DNA from: an uncultured Christensenella sp.
GTDB taxonomy: Bacteria; Bacillota; Clostridia; Christensenellales; Borkfalkiaceae
Reading direction: 5' to 3'
DNA: 64,000 bases
Assembly (NCBI GenBank): GCA_910578065.1
Contig: CAJTPB010000010.1
Location: 1 to 64,000 of the forward strand
Shown here one piece after another: positions 50,301 to 58,979 of the stretch (its first letter is position 1; each line of letters starts with the position of its first letter). The position numbers and the translations under genes are program-made. The notes beneath the pieces are model-generated. The model was not told the DNA's origin. It worked only from the letters and a program-made list of their open reading frames with translations, and made no database searches.

Positions 50301-50418
50301 CCAATATTTGCGGAAGAGCCTCCTCGCCCAACGGGTGGGAACATTCGTCCGCGCCCGCTTCCAACGTGAATGCGGAAACTTTCAATTTTCCGCGCACTAA
50401 TCTTTATAATGCCTGCGC
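50278..50418 (-). pseudogene. Duplicated 3' end of the M14 carboxypeptidase gene
   Basis: About 141 bp match 50478-50620, the 3' part of the adjacent carboxypeptidase gene. By eye about nine of ten bases are identical, with a single-base insertion or deletion near 50393. The functional copy encodes from about GYKDWCVEKLK through the catalytic TLEAGADELSHPLGE to near the stop. In this copy the matching frame has in-frame stops (TAG in place of TGG for the Trp, then TGA) and shifts, so it cannot add to the protein. It is a non-coding remnant about 200 bp downstream of the gene, in the same orientation. Confidence 0.8.
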
Positions 50419-50453
50419 AAAAAAACGCTTACCGCAATGAATATCAAGCGAAC

Positions 50454-51272
50454 TTATTTTAGCCCTTCGATCAAATGCCTTATCGCATACAAATTGCGCG
50501 CAAGTATTTGCGGAAGCGCGTCCTCGCCCAACGGGTGGGAAAGTTCGTCTGCGCCCGCTTCCAACGTGAATGCGGAAATTTTTAATTTTTCCACGCACCA
50601 ATCTTTATAACCGCCTGCGGAAAAGGGAGCTTCGCGCAATGGATAGCCCGTACTTTCGCTTAATCGCTTTGCCAACCGCTTATCGCGCGCCGCGCGGAAA
50701 AACGGTTGATGAAACCGCCAATATATTTCTTCCCCTTTCGTATGGTAACTTACCGTAAACTGCGGACAAACGCGATAGGTAAAATCTTTCAGCGCGCGGC
50801 TTTCCTTTGCGGAAAAAGGGCGCATACCGATATAGTTCGCCGAAGCGGGTTTTGTGCGATTGCTTTTCCCCGTTCCCCAACGCGCGTCGAAATTTACGTT
50901 TAAATCGACCGCGTCCGCATTCGCCTTCCATAGCGAAAAATCTTCCCCGCCGTTCATGCGCAGCAAAAATTGTTTGCGCCACTGCGTACGAACACTGCCG
51001 ATTCCTTCCGTACACAACAGCGCGCCGTCGGGATTGGCAAGCGGAATAAACCAAACGCCGCCGCGCGGAACGCCCGCAGCAAGTTGCTCCAAAGCAAGCC
51101 GAGCGGTGATCCATTCGCGCGCATGAATGGCGTACTGGCAAATCCCCAAAGGAGCATGCGCTTCCCCCGTGAAAAATGCGTATAAGTTGCGCCCCTCTTC
51201 GCTGGTGCCGTAAATTTCTTTGATTCCGCGATAGCTTTCGTAAAACGCCGAAATTTGCTCGTAGATATTCAC
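50454..51272 (-). CDS. M14-family zinc carboxypeptidase
   Basis: A 272-residue metallopeptidase. The zinc ligands are His50 and Glu53 in IHAREW and His177 in SYHTKGEE. The catalytic glutamate is Glu238 in FTLEAG. Also present are the NPDG phrase and the NVNFDARWG segment typical of gamma-D-glutamyl-diaminopimelate peptidases of the MpaA/ENP1 kind, which cut peptidoglycan peptides. There is no signal peptide, so a cytoplasmic recycling role like that of MpaA is favoured. The 3' end of the gene has been duplicated downstream. No operon partners are close. Confidence 0.87.
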   Translation of the reverse strand: MNIYEQISAFYESYRGIKEIYGTSEEGRNLYAFFTGEAHAPLGICQYAIHAREWITARLALEQLAAGVPRGGVWFIPLANPDGALLCTEGIGSVRTQWRKQFLLRMNGGEDFSLWKANADAVDLNVNFDARWGTGKSNRTKPASANYIGMRPFSAKESRALKDFTYRVCPQFTVSYHTKGEEIYWRFHQPFFRAARDKRLAKRLSESTGYPLREAPFSAGGYKDWCVEKLKISAFTLEAGADELSHPLGEDALPQILARNLYAIRHLIEGLK

Positions 51273-51351
51273 GTATTAGCATATGACCGTTAAACGCCGA
51301 TCATAACCGCGCAATAGAACGCTAATGCGAGAAACCCGCCGAATAATAACG

Positions 51352-51789
51352 TTATTTATGGTACGCTGCGCCCGAATTGATCATAAACGCGCGGTAAATT
51401 TGTTCCGCCAATATCACGCGCATCATCTGGTGCGGAAAGGTCATGCGGGAAAAAGACAGCAACTCGTCCGAAGCGCGCTTTACGCCCTCGTCTAACCCGC
51501 AAGAAGAGCCGATAACGAACGTGATCTCCTTTCCTTCGTCGCACAGTTTTTTAACGATTGCGGCAAACTCTTCGGAAGAACGCTGCTTCCCCTCGATTGC
51601 AAGCGCAATTTTATACCCTTTGGCACAGCGCAAAATTTCCGCCCCCTCTTCGCATAACGCCGCGCGTTCGGGCAGCTCGACGATGCGGAAATCGCAAAAA
51701 CGCGAAAGACGTTTGGCATATTCCGCAAGCGCGTCGCGCAAATAGCCCTCTTTGATTTTACCGACTGCAACCACCGTAACTTTAACCAT
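51352..51789 (-). CDS. rlmH: 23S rRNA pseudouridine-1915 N3-methyltransferase
   Basis: This SPOUT-fold methyltransferase modifies pseudouridine 1915 in helix 69 of 23S rRNA, in the assembled ribosome. The 145-residue protein is slightly shorter than the usual 155-159. It begins VKVTVVAVGKIKEGYLRDALAEYAKRL, has the knot phrase FVIGSSCGLDEGVKRASDELLSFSRMTFPHQMMRVILAEQIYRAF, and ends GAAYHK, the normal C-terminus. It overlaps the CPBP protease gene by 8 bp and follows it. Confidence 0.94.
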   Translation of the reverse strand: MVKVTVVAVGKIKEGYLRDALAEYAKRLSRFCDFRIVELPERAALCEEGAEILRCAKGYKIALAIEGKQRSSEEFAAIVKKLCDEGKEITFVIGSSCGLDEGVKRASDELLSFSRMTFPHQMMRVILAEQIYRAFMINSGAAYHK

Positions 51790-52708
51790 TCGAAACGATC
51801 CCCGAAATCAACACAGAAATCCACAGAATGCCGCACAAAACAATGCCGACGAACGCGCCGAGGAAAAACTTTTTGCCCTCTTTTAAGCCTCCCTTTTGCC
51901 CGTTCTTTTTATCGAAAAAAACGAGATAAGCAAGCACGCCCAAAAGCACGGCGCCCGCAACCGAATAAAGCGGAATTTTAACCGCGGCAGGATAGTCTTC
52001 GATCCCTGCGGAAAGCAAACACAGCACAACGGCGTTATTGAGAAAATGCGACAGCACGGTGGGAAAAATGCTTCCGCTGCGCAGCGCCACCAACGCAAAA
52101 CACATGCCGCACGCAAACTGATAAACGGTTTGCGCGGGATTGGTATGAAACAGCGAGAACATCGCTCCCGAAAGCAGTACGGTAACCGCCGTGCCCCAAC
52201 CGCTTGCCTGCATGTTTTTCGCGAGGATCCCGCGGAAGATCACCTCTTCGAAGATCGCGGGCAATACCGCAATCACAACAAGCGCGGGCAACAGATTCCA
52301 CCCCGCAACGTCGGGCAGAGTAGAAGGCGCTTGCTCGTACCCCAAATAAGAAAGCCCTTTTAAGAACAGTCCGTTTAATTCGGAAAGCGAAAGCAGCCCG
52401 AATTGCAGCAATACGGCGATCAAGAAATACTGCGGTTTACAGCCTGTGCATACGGAGCGAACGGAAATGCGGGCGCGTTTAAAATAAACGAACGCCGCCG
52501 CGGCAAAGCAAAGCTGCGGCACCAAATAGGTGCAATATTTGTAACCCTGCGTATCGGCATACCCCGCCCCCGCGATCGCCTGCGCGATAAATAAAATCAC
52601 AAACGAAAATACGATGGGCAGCGCGCTCGCAACCGAAAAGGCGACGCCCGTTTCGAACAGCAGTTTTCCGCCCGAAACCGTTTGCAGATGTTCCTCGTTT
52701 TGTTCCAT
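51782..52708 (-). CDS. CPBP-family intramembrane metalloprotease
   Basis: A 308-residue protein with about eight membrane helices. The CPBP (Abi) motifs are clear: AIFEEVIFRGIL holds the EExxxR pair, MFSLFHTNPAQTVYQFACGMCFALVAL the HxxxN-type motif, and VLSHFLNNA the third histidine. Members cleave membrane or prenylated proteins and include CAAX proteases and bacteriocin-immunity proteins. The -10 box ends 6 nt before the ATG and there is no ribosome binding site, which points to a leaderless message. rlmH follows with an 8-bp overlap. Confidence 0.9.
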   Translation of the reverse strand: MEQNEEHLQTVSGGKLLFETGVAFSVASALPIVFSFVILFIAQAIAGAGYADTQGYKYCTYLVPQLCFAAAAFVYFKRARISVRSVCTGCKPQYFLIAVLLQFGLLSLSELNGLFLKGLSYLGYEQAPSTLPDVAGWNLLPALVVIAVLPAIFEEVIFRGILAKNMQASGWGTAVTVLLSGAMFSLFHTNPAQTVYQFACGMCFALVALRSGSIFPTVLSHFLNNAVVLCLLSAGIEDYPAAVKIPLYSVAGAVLLGVLAYLVFFDKKNGQKGGLKEGKKFFLGAFVGIVLCGILWISVLISGIVSNG

Positions 52709-52714
52709 GCGCTT

Positions 52715-52743
52715 ATTATACCATGAAAGCGCGCAAAAAACAA
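52715..52743 (-). promoter_or_regulatory. Promoter abutting the CPBP start codon
   Basis: On the minus strand TTGTTT (52738-52743), 17 nt and TATAAT (52715-52720), then 6 nt to the ATG at 52708. Confidence 0.65.
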
Positions 52744-52916
52744 GTTTTTCTTCCGCCCCGTTTTTCTAACCCTTGCAAGGGTCATAAAAATACAATACCC
52801 GCCGAAATGTAACTTTCTACGGTATTCTACTATACACTAAAAATTTTTTTGAAAATCTAAAAAAATTCTATAAAATTGCTTGGCTTTTCAGCCCCTCTTC
52901 TTGCGAAAACAAAGGC

Positions 52917-52945
52917 TTGCATTTGCCGCGCGTTCGTGATATAAT
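52917..52945 (+). promoter_or_regulatory. Promoter of the fumarase operon
   Basis: TTGCAT (52917-52922), 17 nt and TATAAT (52940-52945). The ATG at 52955 is 9 nt further on with no ribosome binding site. Confidence 0.68.
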
Positions 52946-52954
52946 CGAACTGTT

Positions 52955-53791
52955 ATGAGAACGATAAACACCAAAGAAATTTGCGATTGCGTTACCCGCC
53001 TGTTTTTAAAAGCGGGATTGCGCTTTACGCCGTCGTGCTTAGCCGCATTACAGAACGCGGAACAAACGGAAACGGGCGCGGCGAAATTTGCGCTTTCCGC
53101 CCTGCTCGAAAACGAAAAAATCGCGCAAAGGGAGCAAATGCCCGTCTGTCAAGATACGGGTATGAGCGTCGTTTTGCTCGAAATCGGGCAAGACGTATTT
53201 TTAACGGGCGCGCCCCTTACGCAGGCGGTGAACGAAGGCGTTCGGCGGGCGTACGAAGAAGGAAACTTCCGCAAAAGCATATGCGACCCGTTAACCCGCG
53301 TAAACACCGCCGACAACACCCCCGCGCATTTGCATGTGGAAATTGCAGAAGGCGATCGCATTTCCGTTGTGTGCCTGCCCAAAGGGTTCGGCAGCGAAAA
53401 CATGAGTAAACTGTTTATGCTTACCCCCGCGCAGGGAGAAGAAGGCATTTTGAACGCAATCGTCCAAACGGTAAATGCGGCGGGTTCGCGCCCCTGCCCG
53501 CCCGTATACGTTGGCGTTGGAATAGGCGGTGCGTTCGATTCGTGCGCGTACCTTGCCAAAAAAGCGCTTACGCGGGAAGTGGGAAGTTCCCACCCGCGGG
53601 AAGACGTTGCAAAGATAGAACGGGAAGCGTTAAAGCGCATTAACGAAACGGGGATCGGCGCGCAGGGATTCGGCGGAAAAACGACGGCGATCGGCGTTTC
53701 GTGCGAAGTCGCCCCTACGCACATTGCCGGGCTGCCCGTTGCCGTAAACATCCAGTGCCATTGCGTGCGATGCGAAAAGGAGATTTTATAA
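52955..53791 (+). CDS. Class I fumarate hydratase, alpha subunit
   Basis: This is the catalytic iron-sulfur half of the two-subunit fumarase (or the closely related L-tartrate dehydratase) that interconverts fumarate and malate. The 278-residue chain has the cluster cysteine in MPVCQDTGMSVVLLEIGQDV (Cys65), the DPLTRVNTADNTPAHLHVEI phrase, GFGSENMSKLFMLTPAQG, VGVGIGGAFDSCAYLAKKAL and the C-terminal IGAQGFGGKTTAIGV. These are family-defining. The stop codon overlaps the beta-subunit start by one base (TAATG). The substrate was assigned by family; tartrate dehydratase is the main alternative. The message may be leaderless. Confidence 0.92.
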   Translation: MRTINTKEICDCVTRLFLKAGLRFTPSCLAALQNAEQTETGAAKFALSALLENEKIAQREQMPVCQDTGMSVVLLEIGQDVFLTGAPLTQAVNEGVRRAYEEGNFRKSICDPLTRVNTADNTPAHLHVEIAEGDRISVVCLPKGFGSENMSKLFMLTPAQGEEGILNAIVQTVNAAGSRPCPPVYVGVGIGGAFDSCAYLAKKALTREVGSSHPREDVAKIEREALKRINETGIGAQGFGGKTTAIGVSCEVAPTHIAGLPVAVNIQCHCVRCEKEIL

Positions 53792-54312
53792 TGAAGCATT
53801 TCGATCTTCCCCTTTCCGAACAAGATCTTGCCCTGCTGCGCGCAGGCGACTGCGTAACGCTTTCGGGAACGATTTATACCGCGCGCGACTGTGCGCACAA
53901 GCGGCTGATTTCCCTTTTGAACGAAAACAAGCCGCTGCCCGTTCCGCAAGGCGCGTTGATTTATTATGCGGGTCCCTGCCCCGCCCCCGCAGGAAAAGCG
54001 TGCGGAAGCTGCGGACCGACCACCTCCGCCCGCATGAACTCGTTTGCGCCCCGCCTGTTAGACGAAGGGATAGGTGGAATGATCGGAAAAGGCGAAATGA
54101 GCGAAGAAACACGGCAGGCAATTATACGCAACGGAAAAATCTATTTTGCCGCGATCGGCGGAGCGGGCGCAACGTACAGCAACGCGATTATAAAGAGCGA
54201 GTGTGTAGCCTTCCCCGATTTGTTGAGCGAAGCGGTTTACCGCATGCAAGTAAAAGATTTTCCCGTAGTCGTCGCATACGATCGATCAGGCGGTTCGGTC
54301 TATCGCGATTAG
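53791..54312 (+). CDS. Class I fumarate hydratase, beta subunit
   Basis: This small subunit of the iron-sulfur fumarase completes the active site. The 173-residue chain has LRAGDCVTLSGTIYTARDCAHKRL, YYAGPCPAPAGKACGSCGPTTSARM (the conserved swivel-domain motif) and GKGEMSEETRQAI, then IGGAGATYSNAI. Its ATG overlaps the alpha-subunit stop codon by one base, with an AAGGAG ribosome binding site. It ends earlier than many homologues. A coding-like stretch in another frame beyond the stop (KKLIVPNGEIICGEQLARRC) was noted but may be chance. Confidence 0.92.
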   Translation: MKHFDLPLSEQDLALLRAGDCVTLSGTIYTARDCAHKRLISLLNENKPLPVPQGALIYYAGPCPAPAGKACGSCGPTTSARMNSFAPRLLDEGIGGMIGKGEMSEETRQAIIRNGKIYFAAIGGAGATYSNAIIKSECVAFPDLLSEAVYRMQVKDFPVVVAYDRSGGSVYRD

Positions 54313-54454
54313 CGATATCAGTCTGCCGCGAAAACGAATCGGCAAAAAACTTATCGTACCAAACGGCGAAATTATTTGCGGCGAACAGCTCGCCCGCCGT
54401 TGCATACAAAAATAAAAAGCTGCGAAAAGTAAGATTTTCGCAGTGAAACAAACA

Positions 54455-54497
54455 GCGCACTACTTTATTTGCAAAGCGTAGTGCGCTATACTTTTTT
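54455..54497 (+). terminator. Terminator of the fumarase operon
   Basis: Stem GCGCACTAC/GTAGTGCGC with a 14-nt loop, followed by TATACTTTTTTC. A smaller hairpin CTGCGAAAA/TTTTCGCAG lies just upstream. Confidence 0.65.
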
Positions 54498-54499
54498 CG

Positions 54500-54776
54500 T
54501 TTAAACGGCAGATTGAACTTTACATGAACTCAATTTTATAAACACATTTTTTTATTTCGCCATCGCTCACCCGCATATCATTATTTTAGGGCAATTCAAC
54601 AATTTCCGGCAAACGATAACCTGCAAACCCGCAAGTACTTCTCGATACAAAGTTTCCGCCGTCTTTTGCAAGCATTATTGCAGTTCATCATTTACCCAAA
54701 ATCACGTATCAAAAAAATCCAATGCTGCTCCGCTAAATTACCGTTTCTTTTAGTTACATTATAGCAATAGGGCAAT
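54500..54776. other. Intergenic region without recognisable features
   Basis: I find no credible reading frame, RNA or promoter here. The stretch is AT-rich between two terminators of convergent genes. Confidence 0.5.
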
Positions 54777-54814
54777 AAAAAAGCAAGGAAAGAATAAAAT
54801 TTCTTTCCTTGCTT
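54777..54814 (-). terminator. Terminator of the DUF58/vWA operon
   Basis: Stem AAGCAAGGAAAGAA/TTCTTTCCTTGCTT followed on the minus strand by a T run. Confidence 0.85.
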
Positions 54815-54857
54815 ATGTCTGCTATCATGCGCCCCGTAAAGCAGCGCTTTTCAGTTG

Positions 54858-57521
54858 TTACATTCCCCAAGTATCCGGCTCGAATGCCGCAGCAAAAGGA
54901 TCGTCGGAATAATCAAACGGGTTTTCCAACCAAAGATGCATTTCCGTAATCTTACCTTCGCTGTAAACAAAGTAGCAGTTTTCCGCAGTTACACCTCCGT
55001 TATTCAAATTCAAACCGTTCATCATCCAAGTATCCGATTTCAGTTCGAACGCAAACGAATATTTGCCGTTTCCTTGATCGGTAACGGTAAACGTGAATAT
55101 ATCGGCATCGAAGCCTGAATCCAAATTTAAGACCGAAAGTTCGTGCGCGACGGGATCGAAGGTAATAAGATAATCCGTTTGGGTTGTTCCGCGCATACCT
55201 TCGTATTCGTGCGTATGAATCCAGCTTGTGCCCGCTAATTCGGTGTAAATGGACCAAGGCGTTAAAACAAGTTCCGCAGGTTCGTTCGTAACCGAATCGG
55301 TATAAGTAAGCACAACGTTATAATATTCGCTTATTTTGATTCTGTAGCCGAGTTCCGCACCGCTTACGTGCGATACGGTAACGGTGTTTCCCGAAACGGT
55401 GTACGAAAGCGTTTCTTCGCCCTCGCTGTTCTTTATGATAACCGTACCCGCGTTGAAGGTAGCTTCTACCCCCCCCCTCGAATTGGTCATTTTTCCGTTT
55501 AACAGTTCGCTTACCGCAGGAGCCGCCGCAACGTGAACGGTCAATACGCAAGATACCGTAGCATCCGCATCGGAAGTTACCGTTACGGTGTAATCGCCCA
55601 CCGTGTTCGAAGAGAATACCATTACCTTCTTTTCGCCGATCGTGCTTTCGGTAAGCGCAACGGGATTATTCGAAGAATCCGCTGCCGTTACCGTTACCGC
55701 ACTGTTGATCCAAGGCAGATCTCTTTCAATATAATTGTACTCGTCTTTGATCCCAACGCTTACGCCCACGGGAAGATCGAGCCCCGCATATACCGTTACT
55801 TCGGAAGAGATTGCAGTTGCGTAGCTTGCACTTTCTTCCTGATAGTTATATACAACCGTTTCTACCAAGTTCGGCGTAGCAGGCTTCACGTTTGCTTTAA
55901 TCACCTTTTCGGCTTTTACCGTTTTGATGACGAACGTAACTTCGCCCGCAACTTTTGCTCGAAGCGTTAAAATGCCGTCATAATAGGAAGAGGTATAATT
56001 GCTGCTCCAATTAAAAGGATCGAGATACTGATCGCCTTTTTGCGTGCGAAGATACATCTTCGGTTTATCGAAAACAAACGATGCCGTTTGAGGCAAAACT
56101 TCGCCGAGCATTAAGCGAACGGATTGTTTTACTTCCATTTCGAGCACGTCGCTTTCAAGCAGTTCGTCCCCTTTCACCAAAACCGTTTCGGTATAAGTAA
56201 CGTCGTCATCCGGATCGTCGGGATCGCCCGGATCGGTAATTTCCTTTTCTTCCTCAACCGTTTTATAAACTTTGAACGAGTCGACCAAAAGCGAATCTAA
56301 GTCGAACGGATTGGAAGGAAGATCGGTAAACAGCGTTTGACTGAGCGCAACTTGATCTAAATAATAGCTGCTTTCTGCCGCGTTCTCCGTCAAGCGCCAG
56401 CCGTCGTCCGTTTGTTCGAAGTTATTCTTACCGCTGCTATTCGTTTGCGCGTAAACTTCCGATATTACGTTTAAGGTCTTTAACGAGTTTACGGAAGAAA
56501 GGGTAAACGAAACGGTCGTTAAGGTAAGCTGATTCCAATTCGAATTATACGCCCCGAAGAAAAATTCACCCTTCGTTACGCCGTTCTCCGTCGAAAGTTT
56601 TTCGGTAAAGTCGCCGTTTTCGTTTAACGAAGCCCAATCGTACAAACCTGCAAGAAACGCTTCGGCGCCGTAATACTTCGTGTCGCCGTCGGTAACAGCC
56701 AATCGGAACCCGTACCCGCCGATCATTTCGTCTTCGCAATCTTCGATCATAACAAGATTGCCCGTAAGATCGTATTCTAAGCCGACGAGCGCGTCGTTTT
56801 CTACGCTAAACCAACGCTCTTCCCCCTCGTAACTGACGTAGTCGAATCCGGTTCCATCGGTAGTATTGTTAAGCGTCGTTTTTTGATAATGCATGTATCC
56901 GCTGCCGAATTCGTAACCGAGCGTGGAAGAATGAGGCTCTTTTCCCGATACGGGATCTCTGAATCCATACTCGGTGACCTTTGCGCTGCCGCTTCTTACA
57001 AGCGATTTTTTTGCCGCGACGACTTCTACCGCGCGCGCAACCGAAGTAACTCCCGTTGCGGGCGTTTTTTGGATAAAGCGAATATCGCCCGCCGCGTTGG
57101 CAAGCGTAAAAATGCTTTCTCCTTCGTCTGCATCGGTAGGAGCTTTGATCGTCGTTTGCGTATAGCCCGCATCTTCCGAGCCGATCGCGGGAAGCTCTAC
57201 TTCGAGTTTAGCGTTCCCTGTGTGCACCGAGCAAATTTTCGTCGCCTTGCCCGCTTGCGCCGTTGTGGGCTTTTCGATATCCCATTCCCCGTACGCGTGT
57301 TTGGAAGCGTCTGTGTCCGTTTCGCGGAAAGCGGTTCCGTTGCATAATTTGCATACGCCCGTATCCAATCCCTTTTCTGCACAAGTGGGCGCAATTTTCA
57401 CCGTCCAATCGTAGTCGTGCGCGCAAGAAGCGTCGCCGCACGCGGTAAACGCAAACAACGAACCGGCGCACATGGTTACGGCGGTTGCGATCGCCGTAAG
57501 CTGCTTTGCTTTGTGTTTCAT
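54858..57521 (-). CDS. Large lipoprotein, last gene of the vWA operon
   Basis: An 887-residue lipoprotein with lipobox FTAC (Cys28). Directly after it a Cys- and His-containing module (CAHDYDWTVKIAPTCAEKGLDTGVCKLCNG, then HAYGEWDIE) resembles the short repeats seen in clostridial surface proteins. The rest is beta-rich, with a bacterial Ig-like part near residues 640-760 (VYAGLDLPVGVSVG, TVGDYTVTVTSDADATVSCVLTVHV). A Glu-Asp-rich stretch with DPGDPDDPDDD lies near residue 430. It has no catalytic motif I recognise. It follows the 477-residue lipoprotein by 22 nt and closes the operon with a terminator. Confidence 0.8.
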   Translation of the reverse strand: MKHKAKQLTAIATAVTMCAGSLFAFTACGDASCAHDYDWTVKIAPTCAEKGLDTGVCKLCNGTAFRETDTDASKHAYGEWDIEKPTTAQAGKATKICSVHTGNAKLEVELPAIGSEDAGYTQTTIKAPTDADEGESIFTLANAAGDIRFIQKTPATGVTSVARAVEVVAAKKSLVRSGSAKVTEYGFRDPVSGKEPHSSTLGYEFGSGYMHYQKTTLNNTTDGTGFDYVSYEGEERWFSVENDALVGLEYDLTGNLVMIEDCEDEMIGGYGFRLAVTDGDTKYYGAEAFLAGLYDWASLNENGDFTEKLSTENGVTKGEFFFGAYNSNWNQLTLTTVSFTLSSVNSLKTLNVISEVYAQTNSSGKNNFEQTDDGWRLTENAAESSYYLDQVALSQTLFTDLPSNPFDLDSLLVDSFKVYKTVEEEKEITDPGDPDDPDDDVTYTETVLVKGDELLESDVLEMEVKQSVRLMLGEVLPQTASFVFDKPKMYLRTQKGDQYLDPFNWSSNYTSSYYDGILTLRAKVAGEVTFVIKTVKAEKVIKANVKPATPNLVETVVYNYQEESASYATAISSEVTVYAGLDLPVGVSVGIKDEYNYIERDLPWINSAVTVTAADSSNNPVALTESTIGEKKVMVFSSNTVGDYTVTVTSDADATVSCVLTVHVAAAPAVSELLNGKMTNSRGGVEATFNAGTVIIKNSEGEETLSYTVSGNTVTVSHVSGAELGYRIKISEYYNVVLTYTDSVTNEPAELVLTPWSIYTELAGTSWIHTHEYEGMRGTTQTDYLITFDPVAHELSVLNLDSGFDADIFTFTVTDQGNGKYSFAFELKSDTWMMNGLNLNNGGVTAENCYFVYSEGKITEMHLWLENPFDYSDDPFAAAFEPDTWGM

Positions 57522-57543
57522 ACTTTATCTCCTATTGATTTAC

Positions 57544-58977
57544 TTACTTCTTTTTGTAATACCCGCAGGCAAACAGCCATTGGCTTCCTTCTGCGGCGGA
57601 ATATCCCGTCGTCGTTTCCGCAAGCCCCAAGCCGTCGTAAAAAATCGACTGGCTTGTGCTGTATCCCGCTAAAAACTCTTTTAATTCTTCGGTTACGGCG
57701 TACACGCCGTCCGAATTGCAGTAATCGCCGTACCCTTTATAACCTTCCCACTCTTTATACTGTTCTGCACTGAACCCGCTGGCTTCGGTCATACGTTTAA
57801 TATTTTCGTACCCTTCGATCATCAATTTGAAGTTCTTTTCGCCGATGGTAAGCGCCTTGTTCCCCGCATATTCCACCGTGGTGAAAGGTGCGTCTAACCC
57901 GACGATAGAAACCTCTTTCGTAATTTTGGCGTACAAAATTTCGCCGTAAGTTTCGGTTATAGGGTCGTATAAGTGATAGTACCCGTCGGCAGGATTCAGT
58001 TTAAAATTGCCTTTATCGACGAACACCCGCTGCGCGTTTGCCGCGCTTACGTAAGAATATTGCGTTTTGTCGTATTCGGGCGTTTGTTTAAACTGCTCTT
58101 GCGGGATCACCATTACCGATTCGAACGGATCGCGGATATGATCGCGCGGGCGTTCCAATCGAAAATCTACCGTAACGGGGTAGGTGATATTTCTTCCTTC
58201 GGCATACACCGCAAAGGTAAACACGCTGCCCACTTCGTCATCGGTAATTTCTACCACGTAACGGAAGTTTTTCGTAAAAGTAGAACTCTTTCCGCCGCCG
58301 TCTTGCGTATGGTCGAAAAATACGTTAGCGGATGTGCCCCTGTAAACTTCCAAAATAGGGTTGATCTCGTTCGGAACCGTATGCACAAGCGATTCGATCA
58401 CGTACTGACCGTTTTCTTTCGGCTTAAACTGATAGAACACCCCGCGGTTTTCGGGATCGTTCCCCGCTTTTTTTACCGCAGTACGGAAAACGCCCGTTTC
58501 TTTGATTTCGATGGGATTGTATTTGCCCGTACCTTTTCCCGTTTCGCGCAGGCGCGAGATCGTAAGCAATTCGATCTCGATATCGCGATCGTCGTTCGAC
58601 GCAAGGTTGGAATTGGGATCGTAGGTAAACGTTCTGCCCCCCGCTTCCGTAGGAACTTCGGAAAGCGTTACCAAATATTCGCCGTCTAAACCGGACGTCC
58701 GCGCGATCCCCTTTTCGAAGGGCGCGGAATATTCCGATATCCCGTCGCTCCAAACGGCGGAAATTTCCGTTTCGGGAATATACCGCTCGCCGTCAAGCAT
58801 AAGCGTTACGGTAAACGTAAGTTCCGTTTCCGTTCCGCCGGGCGGGGTTTGTTCGCCGTCATCGGGCAGAACGGTGCTTCCGCCCCCGCTCGGATCTTGC
58901 GGCGTTCCGCAGGCAGCAAGCCCGAAAACGGCGATCATCGTTAAAAATATAGCAATCAACTTTCTCATTTTTTTCAC
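57544..58977 (-). CDS. Lipoprotein of the vWA operon
   Basis: A 477-residue lipoprotein with lipobox LAAC (Cys23), then a Pro-Gly-Ser linker (PQDPSGGGSTVLPDDGEQTPPGG). A beta-rich region and several segments that recall PPC-like or carbohydrate-binding folds follow (YQFKPKENGQYVIESLVHTVPNE). The C-terminal 100 residues are more helical. Family not recognised. It lies 2 nt after the vWA gene and 22 nt before the second lipoprotein gene, so it is co-expressed with the membrane vWA proteins and is likely exposed on the same face as their outer parts. Confidence 0.78.
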   Translation of the reverse strand: MKKMRKLIAIFLTMIAVFGLAACGTPQDPSGGGSTVLPDDGEQTPPGGTETELTFTVTLMLDGERYIPETEISAVWSDGISEYSAPFEKGIARTSGLDGEYLVTLSEVPTEAGGRTFTYDPNSNLASNDDRDIEIELLTISRLRETGKGTGKYNPIEIKETGVFRTAVKKAGNDPENRGVFYQFKPKENGQYVIESLVHTVPNEINPILEVYRGTSANVFFDHTQDGGGKSSTFTKNFRYVVEITDDEVGSVFTFAVYAEGRNITYPVTVDFRLERPRDHIRDPFESVMVIPQEQFKQTPEYDKTQYSYVSAANAQRVFVDKGNFKLNPADGYYHLYDPITETYGEILYAKITKEVSIVGLDAPFTTVEYAGNKALTIGEKNFKLMIEGYENIKRMTEASGFSAEQYKEWEGYKGYGDYCNSDGVYAVTEELKEFLAGYSTSQSIFYDGLGLAETTTGYSAAEGSQWLFACGYYKKK

Positions 58978-58979
58978 TC

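Noticed and set aside
53149..53949. A 266-residue frame antisense to the fumarase genes
   Set aside because: Both fumarase subunits are clear on the plus strand with coupled start and stop codons. The antisense frame has no domain sense.
54313..54412. Possible extension or extra small gene after the fumarase beta subunit (KKLIVPNGEIICGEQLARRC in another frame)
   Set aside because: It has no start codon or ribosome binding site of its own and lies between the stop codon and the terminator. It may be a decayed end, but chance cannot be excluded.
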